From Clavelina lepadiformis (Eukaryota > Chordata > Ascidiacea > Aplousobranchia > Clavelinidae): DNA of 64,000 nucleotides. The position numbers and the translations under genes are program-made. How positions within the stretch are numbered: position 1 is the stretch's first letter; each line of letters opens with the position of its first letter. Under the pieces are notes generated by a model. It was given only the letters and a program-made list of their open reading frames with translations, had not been told where the DNA came from and made no database searches. Location of the stretch: positions 21,018,860 to 21,082,859 of the forward strand of contig NC_135244.1 in NCBI RefSeq assembly GCF_947623445.1, read 5' to 3'. Of the stretch, positions 57,071 through 64,000 are shown piece by piece.

Positions 57071-57483
57071 GGGTTACCATATTTTCGTGGCCTAAAATCC
57101 GGACACTCTTTAGTGCCCACTAGCGGTTTTTAAAAATGAGGTATGAACACATTGTCTGTCAATATGACGTCACACTAGCAATGCTTTGCCTATCCATTGT
57201 ATACCGGAGTGGATTTTTGAACATAGTGTCGTGAATTCACTAGGCTATTGGGCTATTTCTGATTTGATCTCTAGGCTAGGCCGCTAGGGTCTAGGTCAGA
57301 CTCGTCGCGTGCCACGTGTTGGACACCTCTGATTTACAGGATTATTCCCGCAATTCTAATTTCCCCAAAACGCCCATCATAAAATTCCGGACATTTGAGC
57401 ATTTTTTTAAATTCCTCCCGGACGCAAAATTTAACCCTACATTCCGGACATGTCCGGAATTTTCCGGACGGTATGGCAACCCT
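57071..57483. mobile_element. hAT-like MITE with TAGGGTTRCCATA ends
   Basis: Left end tagggttaccatattttcg and right end cggtatggcaaccctag are inverted. gtaggc precedes and follows the element (about 57065-57070 and 57484-57489), giving a duplication of 6-8 bp depending on where the TA of the ends is placed. Its inner ccggacatgtccggaatttt also occurs within the 13535-13780 element. Confidence 0.7.
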
Positions 57484-57599
57484 AGTAGGCTACTCTCCGA
57501 ATGTGAGTGGAAGTGGCAAACATTTCAAACGTGCTTCATTTTTCTTTTCATCTTGCACTTGCACAGTCGCACATTACTCGTAAGGTCAAAGAGTTTGTC

Positions 57600-57690
57600 G
57601 ATGACCTTCAGACGCTTAGTTAAGCGTGACGTCAATTCCCTAGGACTTCCCTTAAGAGTTGCCTAAGTGAACGGTGTGCAAAAATATAAG
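57600..57690. repeat. Fragment of repeat unit A
   Basis: Matches about 24310-24400 (gacttcccttaagagttgcc) with a few substitutions. Confidence 0.7.
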
Positions 57691-58170
57691 AAACAAACAA
57701 ACAAATAAATAAATAAAACAAATAAAAAATGATAACTTGATAAGACAAACAGAAAAATGTAAAACTGAAGTCAAATTGGCAAAAAATTGCGTAACTCGAA
57801 ACGCGTTAAGGTGCTCTTAACTTACATTCTTCACTCCTTGTTTATGTTTGTTTGTTCCTTTTCGGCCTGTTGTTTTATTTAATTGCGGAGTTGCATCTAT
57901 TTCCATTTCCGACTCGGGAAAGCCTTGACTATTTCCTTTGATAAAAGAACAAGGTGTCTAAAATAATATTCTACATGTGAACCACTTCTTCATGCTTTAA
58001 CGCAACACCTGTAGCTCGCCTTGAGGCAGAATCGTGCAGAAGTTCGTTAGTAAGCGTTCGTTCTTTTTCTTCTGGAAGGGAATCTCTTGGTTTGGCCTAG
58101 ACATGGTTGAATCTATCTAGTGATTCGAGAAAATTGTGATTTTATCTATTTGCATTGCAAATTAAGCACA

Positions 58171-58252
58171 GTTGTCGTGGCCGAGAGGTTAAGGCGACAG
58201 ATTAGAAATCTGTTGGGCTCTGCCCGCGTAGGTTCGAATCCTGCCGACAACG
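58171..58252 (+). tRNA. tRNA-Ser (anticodon AGA), second copy
   Basis: 82 nt, same structure as 4396-4477. Differences: GAGTGG becomes GAGAGG in the D region (A box) and loop position 33 side CT becomes TT, leaving anticodon AGA (58204-58206), all stems and the B box GGTTCGAATCC intact. Probably still functional; the A-box change could lower transcription. Confidence 0.9.
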
Positions 58253-58331
58253 GCAATATTAATTTTGCAAATTCACAAGTATAGTGAGAAAAGTGCCACT
58301 TTAATGATTTCCTTTATACATAGATCATTAA

Positions 58332-58367
58332 GCATAGCTTTCTTGGCCGAGTGGTTAAGGTTGGGTT
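58332..58367 (+). pseudogene. tRNA-Ser remnant, further deleted
   Basis: Equivalent of 4562-4611 but missing cgacagactcgaaatctg, i.e. the whole anticodon arm; cttggccgagtggttaagg runs straight into ttgggttctaga. Confidence 0.82.
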
Positions 58368-59287
58368 CTAGACTACTAGAGTAACTAGAGTGACTAAAAT
58401 TAATACAACGCTGTAAACAGTCTAATTAGTTTCTTTAATAACAGCAGAGGTAGTTCATGGATCTGAGAATTGTGGTGCCTGTGCATTGCAGCGGTATACT
58501 TCTTTGGATCTAAGTAAAAAATGAATTAGAAGCACTAATAGCGCTGAAACCTAAACTGTATTCTCACTAATTCTTAGAAGTACATTTTATCAGATAAATG
58601 CAATTTTTATTGACAGAAAGCATCTTAGAAGTTGTTACTAAGCAGCAGTGTGTAAGGTACTACTCTATCTTGAAGCTCACAATTTTACATGTTTTTGTGC
58701 TTAGTTTACATCTTGGAAAACTTGCTGTCCCTACAAGTCTGAAATTCCTTTCAGTAAATTTAACCAAATACAATTCAGATTTTAAACAGTCATATTTTTA
58801 TACCTGATGATTCATAGCTTCTGAGGTTTGTCCTTCATTATCTTTTCTTTCAACATCCCTGTTGGGGAAAAAATTATATTAAGGTGGAGTAAAAGTGATA
58901 AAACTACACAGAGAAACAACGATGAAATTATTATAAGTACTTTACACTTGTACGTACAAAGCCAGCCTAAACAAGTTCAACTAATTTCGACAAAATAATA
59001 TCAGAAAATATTTGTTGCATAACTGTTCTTAAACATTTCAAAGTGATCAATGCCATAAATATTAACCTCTTTGATCCGGTATCAAGCCTTCTTCGTTTCT
59101 TAGGATTTTCATCCATGTTTAAAAATACATCATTGCTTTTTTCATTCTGACAAAAGTAATCATGTGCTTTATAAAACTACAAAAACAAAAATTGAGCTAG
59201 TTTTCAATTACCAGTACCCATATTTATACCTGAATTTAGCAGGCTGTTAAGATCAAGCATGTGCATCAGCCAAGTGTTTCTTTAATC

Positions 59288-59643
59288 CAGGGTGGTCCAA
59301 CTGCAGGCCCGCGGGCCAAAGTTGGCCCGCGACGGCCGCGAGCACCAATGTTTTGGCCCGCGAACTGATAGTCAGCTTTGATAGTCGCTATTGTCGAGGA
59401 AGAACTTCGACCGCAGATGTCACATTGATCAGCATTTAATAGCTAAATTTTGAACTATTCTAATTTCAGTTTTAATGAAACAAGAGAACTTTTTTCGGTT
59501 CTAATTTCAGTTCTAATATCAATGTCACATTGTTCTTCAGTTGTAATTTCACAATTCTTCAGTTCTAATTTAAAAACATTGGCCCGCAAGATAAAAAATT
59601 TTTCTGATTTTGGCCCGCGATGAAAAGAAGTTGGACCACGCTG
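59288..59643. mobile_element. hAT non-autonomous element (356 bp)
   Basis: Ends CAGGGTGGTCCAACTGC and GAAGTTGGACCACGCTG are inverted, with ggcccgcg subterminal repeats. An 8-bp duplication CTTTAATC/CTTTAAAC flanks it (59280-59287, 59644-59651; one mismatch). Copy 1 of the duplication (about 5505-5520) has no insert. The interior has repeats of cagttctaatttc. Confidence 0.9.
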
Positions 59644-61944
59644 CTTTAAACCATTAAGTGTTCCAACAAAAATGTCATGCGTTTGTGTCAACAGTAGGCC
59701 TAGTTAGTGCTAAATACCAATCGTAAGTACATCAATTTTATTGTATCGTATATATTTCGCTATTTTCTGTGGGGATAAAAATAGATGGTGTTGTAGCCTT
59801 TGCAAATAATAGAAAAAATATATGTTCATATGCAATCAACGAACGGGAATGAAGCAGCAAAACCTCGAAGACTTTTTTCAATTTAGTTTCACTTAATAGC
59901 TTGAGGTGCACTAGCTTACAATGTGCCTAGCATAATATTATTTTTCAAGCTTTTACTAGGCTTCAAAGCTTTTTAATGATCCTCCATTCTAATACTTTTT
60001 GCTCCCGACTGGAATGTATGGGATTTTTGAACAGAATATCCTGCATGCAAAGATGCAAATTTTGTTGTGATGGCGTTTAATCAAGCTTCAGTTTTTTAAT
60101 TTGATTATTATAATTTCCATTCAAGTAACCGTTTTTTATTTGTATATTTTTCATAGATAAACATTAAGATAAAAAGTTCGGCGTACACTTGGCAAGTTGT
60201 CGCTTTCGGGGTTACTGGGACAAGAAGATGTTGACAGTCGCTCACACTAGTGTCACGACCACAACTCTCTGAGTCTTTGGTTGCGAGCTTTCCTGCTTTG
60301 TTCGTCCCGCCATTTTCGAAGCCGAAAAAAAAAACACCAAAGGGAAGTCCCCATTGTTATTTTAATTATTATCATGCACAACTCATAACTAAGAGAAATG
60401 AAGTTTTTAACATTATAACCATAAAAAATATAAGTTTAAAACAACGCTTTCCAAAAGTTCAATTTTTTTGTTTTAAATATTTTATAAATCAATCAATTAA
60501 TTTAGGCTAAGTTGTAAAGATTAAGTTCATTTTTTAAACTAAACTGATATGCATACTGTAGTTCCAATTTTATGCAAAACTGACCTTTTTGCTACGAAGT
60601 GTATAGAAATAGCAAGTTTTAACTAAATAATACTTGATAGTATAGTATTTGACTAAGAAATGTAACATGTCTTTAAGGAAACAAAAGTTATTTATGTTAG
60701 GTCTTATTTGTTGTAAAAATATTTCACACTTATTCCATGGTCAAGGCTTCTATGCATCTATGATCAAAAGTTCTAAAAAAAAAAATTTTTAATGCATTTT
60801 TGGTCTAACTTCAAAACGTACAATTTTTAGGTTTCATTCAGGCATGAAGTAAATATGTCTATGTTTTAATGTATTGTTGTGATGTGTTTTGGCTTCTGTG
60901 TTGTAATTCTGTGATGTCTATGTTCCAAATATGCAGCAATAGGCAAGCGATGATTTCTCTATGTCAACTTAACATTTATGCAATCTAGGGCTTAGGGTTA
61001 TTCTAACTAAGATGGAGTAATCTAGAAGTCACCTGTGAAATAAAACGACTTTCAAAACAAACTTATAGTGCCAGAAGTGGTATTTGAGTCCATTTGTAGT
61101 TAATCTATCGCGGGTCCTGTTTATTCTGGGAATCAGAAATTATCATCCTTGGAATCGACCAAAGTTGCCCTACTTAAGGATCAGTGTTTCCCTTTTATGT
61201 TTATTCTTTTGCAATTCCGTGTTATACTTTTGGAGGACACTTTACTCTTACTCTGTTTTGCCACACAAATATTTCGTTGGCATAATTCACTGGTCCAAAC
61301 TTCGGATAAGTTTTTACCAAGTAAGCGTGCGCGTGTGTTTACAACGTACTAAACGTTTTTGCAGAAGTTACTGCTAAAGTTTTTGCAGATCTGTTTTTAC
61401 ATCATCTTACCTTCCATCAGAGATGTTTTCTAGTACAGATTTCTTTTTCGATTGAAATCCACGTCTAAAAGTATTGAGTGGGTTACTTTGTGCATTTTGT
61501 ACTATTTTTGCATATGGAAATATGAACTTTTTATTATCAATTTTCAAAAAACAATCGCCAAGCATTCTATACAGAAATTGAAAAAAGTGTTTGGAAATGC
61601 TGAAGAGTATAGTTTTATAATCTACATAACATGACAAGCTGTATACAACTGTTATAGAATTAAAAATTACATATAACAAACTTGCTAAAGCACAACTGAA
61701 AAGAATGGAAAAACAAACTTACATATGCCCAGTTTATGATCAGAATCAGCTTTTAAAAACAACATATTGCATTAATATGTACAAATTACACCCAAAATTG
61801 GTACATTGCATTTTAAACATTTTCGTACTTGCATGATGAAAATATGAACTTTAAATAAACAAGCAAGACATAACGTAGGAATGTTGAGGCGTGGACGAAA
61901 ATTTTACAGCAACCACGGTTGACTTGATGTATCTCGTACGGTAA

Positions 61945-63959
61945 TTAAGCAGTTGCAGCATTAATGCATATTTCATTGACTCCGGGGTAAAAGAAGATTT
62001 TCTTGCATAGAGTGTGTTTCACTTCAGTCATTTGCTCTTGCTGAGAACTTCCCGTCATGTTCATTACGACGCTGTTGACCTAAATTTATATTTATGTTAA
62101 AGTGAGTTTTACGAAGTCGAAACACGTTCTCAAAAAGTGAATTAAAAATTGCCGGAAACATATTCATTTCAAATTAATAGCAAAAAATGTTTCAACGAAA
62201 AATGATACACGAAGCAGAGTTTCTTGCCTTGGTCAGCATCGACAATAGATCTTCGTCTTTGGCCTCTTCCATTAAGACTTTGCACAGTGACGTTGTGAAC
62301 CAAGAACCATTCACTGCATTACGATAAGCCGAGTTACCTACAACGGACAAAAATCAAAGCAGTTGAACAAGTTGCATCAAGATGCTTGTCACGTGTTGAA
62401 TGTTGTTAAGAGACCTGAAGCTGTGGCAAATGCGAGAAGCATATCAGCGTGATCCTTGGCTGGTGGTCTGCCGTCAGCATCAGCTTGTGTGACATTTTTA
62501 AACCAGTCTGAAATTAAGATACTTGAGTATATAAGTATGAAGTGATGTTGCAGGAATTTTGAGAAATATTGCAGTTTGTGCGCAACGTACAATAAGACTA
62601 CACCAAAGAAAGCCTATTTGTTATAATTTTGTTTGCCCAGTCACAAAAACAAACACCACTGATTTTTTTATACATTATCTTGTTGATACGTCACATGACA
62701 CTGTTGTTTGAATTAGATAACATGACATCAACTTACTAGTATTAAAATCATAACTCCAGTTGCTATCTTCATCATTATCAGCTGCAGTTGGAACAGCTAA
62801 TGGTAAAAAGAAAATAAACCTTAACTTAGACATCAATATTCTTAGCTTAACTTTCACCTATTTAACGATGGTATTTAAAGGCATAATTGTTTTAGGGGCC
62901 TACGGGAAATTTATACATGAAAAAAGCAGTCTGCATAAATCGCATAGCCAAAGACACTCTCTTATGCTTACATACATATACCTCGGCAAAACTGAAACAA
63001 AAATATTTTTGGCTTTCCGGTAAGTCCAGGACATTGGCTTGCTGAGAACTTTTGGCACAAATCGTCGACGTAAACTTTCTCCCAATCTGTAGAACAGAAG
63101 TAGTCTCTTTTTTCTTGTTGAGCTGGAAACCAATAGCAAGGACAAAGTTACTGGCCAAAAACGAAATACAAATCATTGCAACAAACGTACATTGCTGCAC
63201 GAGACGTTTTAATAATCAAAACACCACATATTACACTAATTTGTTTAAAATAAGCTCGTAAAAAAGCTGACTACTTACTCTGGCCTCCGTGAGAGCCAAC
63301 ATAGACCAAAGTCATTTGAGCATCGCGGTCTACACATGATTTCAAGAACTTGTCAATAACTTCTTCTACTTCCTTCAAAGTATAATATTTTTCGAATGTG
63401 AGAAGCCGTTTAATGTAGTTTACTTTTTAATTTTATGTTCTTTGTGACGGATATGTTACAGGATTAATTTTGTTGAACTTCGCAAAATCTTTGCACGATT
63501 TAAACTCGGCGATAATTAATCGCTCGAGTCCGGTTTCCGATCTCGGTTTTCTTGAAAGTTCCGAAAACAAGAATTATTCTTGTCATTGTTTTATATCACA
63601 TGGCTTTAGAATTTAGAATTTTCACAACTACTAAGAACATTATAGTGGTGGCAGCATGGGGTATCGAACCGGGGTAGCAGTTTGGCGAACCCGGTGCTCT
63701 AACCGCCCCGCAAGCAGAACACCGAAGAGCTCTCATATACGCCAATATCAAATTATTAACAAAAATATATGAGAAAGGCACAGACCTCTTTTGCCAAATT
63801 TTTATGAACTTGAACTCTAAAACCGAGTGCTGGTAAAAGTGTTCTCAATGTTTCTGAATCTTGGCCAGCTCCTTCTCGCTCTTTACTTGGGCATTTTTCA
63901 AACGATTCAATGTTGATTATTAGAGCTCTGCTTTCGCCATGTTTGTTGACTAGGTATAC
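61945..63959 (-). CDS. Caspase, p20 and p10 catalytic regions (5' end outside window)
   Basis: Seven phased exons on the minus strand: 63786-63959 (SRALIINIESF, start of p20), 63279-63372 (TLVYVGSHGGQ with the catalytic His), 62982-63086 (LTGKPKIFLFQFCRG with the catalytic Cys), 62737-62796 (acidic linker TAADNDEDSNWSYDF), 62415-62507 (DHADMLLAFATAS), 62228-62337 (YRNAVNGSWFTTSLCKVLME, the p10 substrate-binding block) and 61945-62079 (stop at 61945-61947). Caspases are Asp-specific cysteine proteases of apoptosis or inflammation. The linker Asp residues are plausible cleavage sites. Unusual: QFCRG instead of QACRG/QACGG, and a GC donor (aag|gcaaga) after 62228. The prodomain is not in the window, so initiator versus executioner cannot be told. 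No stop or frameshift was seen, making it the best candidate for a live gene here. Confidence 0.9.
63650..63722 (-). repeat. tRNA-like SINE head (tentative)
   Basis: The minus strand reads gcggggcggttagagcaccg, then gttcgccaaactgc, then ccccggttcgataccccatg. The GGTTCGATACC block matches a B box and GGTTAGAGCACC resembles an A box at about tRNA spacing, but acceptor and T stems do not pair well. It lies in the caspase intron 63373-63785. More likely a SINE promoter than a tRNA gene. Confidence 0.4.
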
Positions 63960-64000
63960 CTATTAGAGACAAACGTCATAAATTCAAGGTATAAATGACG

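Larger units (their letters stand above)
58107..61440 (+). repeat. Segmental duplication, copy 2
   Basis: Colinear partner of 4330-9480. It lacks the LTR element, the 139-bp MITE and the about 155-bp block, and has its own hAT insertion at 59288-59643. The right end (60750-61440) is also inverted-repeated at 17795-18480 and leads into the 3' flank of the caspase. Confidence 0.9.

Noticed and set aside
63650..63722. A functional tRNA on the minus strand
   Set aside because: A- and B-box-like blocks exist but acceptor and T stems do not pair; kept only as a tentative SINE head.

Overview
The window looks like invertebrate metazoan DNA and fits a tunicate (Ciona-like) genome best. It is AT-rich, genes are cut into short exons with standard GT-AG introns, and it carries a eukaryotic tRNA-Ser with internal promoter boxes, LINE and LTR retroelements, and many hAT, piggyBac-like and Mutator-like non-autonomous elements. 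The species call is inference; no rRNA, mitochondrial or spliced-leader marker was found.

Very little of the window is intact gene. The best preserved locus is the 3' two thirds of a caspase (61945-63959, minus), whose coding start lies beyond the right edge. Almost everything else is a mosaic of duplicated, truncated or mutated exon groups. A kinesin-6 (KIF20-like) motor pseudogene (11760-16596, plus) has a stop codon, two frameshifts, two missing exons and a transposon inside an exon. Coiled-coil exons probably from a kinesin-6 tail lie at 218-2528, an inverted three-exon KIF20 piece at 21093-21651, and a KIF20 scrap at 48799-48841. MDC1-like tandem-BRCT exons occur in at least six places (22313-22630, 23393-23960, 24836-25290, 41819-42786, 48598-49537, 52787-55136), none complete. 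STE24/ZMPSTE24-type protease exons (26741-28086) stop before the catalytic half and are partly repeated in inverted orientation at 31043-31536. Three fragments of a 2-oxoglutarate/Fe(II) oxygenase (isopenicillin-N-synthase-like) lie at 18478-18706, 52627-52787 and 55240-55490. A kelch-like BACK-domain fragment (29631-30091), a TPR exon (43212-43602) and an unidentified gene end (47146-48300) complete the genic material.

Large duplications organise the window. A direct segmental duplication joins about 4330-9480 with 58107-61440. An inverted duplication joins about 25282-27235 with 31043-33826. A tandem duplication joins 22976-23960 with 24440-25290. An inverted pair joins 16640-18480 with 60750-62060. 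Because one copy often lacks an insertion that the other carries, they give clean empty/filled site pairs: a non-autonomous LTR element (6431-8317, TSD AACC), hAT-type elements (8659-8797, 59288-59643), a Mutator-like MITE (31851-32104) and a TTAA-flanked piggyBac-like MITE (32660-33203).

Autonomous-type mobile DNA is also present only as wrecks: a Ty3/gypsy element with gag, zinc knuckle, protease and integrase tail but no reverse transcriptase (43826-46353, minus), two LINE endonuclease regions (49589-50670 minus; 51830-52625 plus), one LINE reverse transcriptase piece (41393-41772, minus) and two hAT transposase C-terminal pieces (22783-22911 plus; 40280-40778 minus). I found no operon-like cluster, CRISPR array or clearly new enzymatic system. 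The notable biology is the density of exon-level duplication and rejoining.
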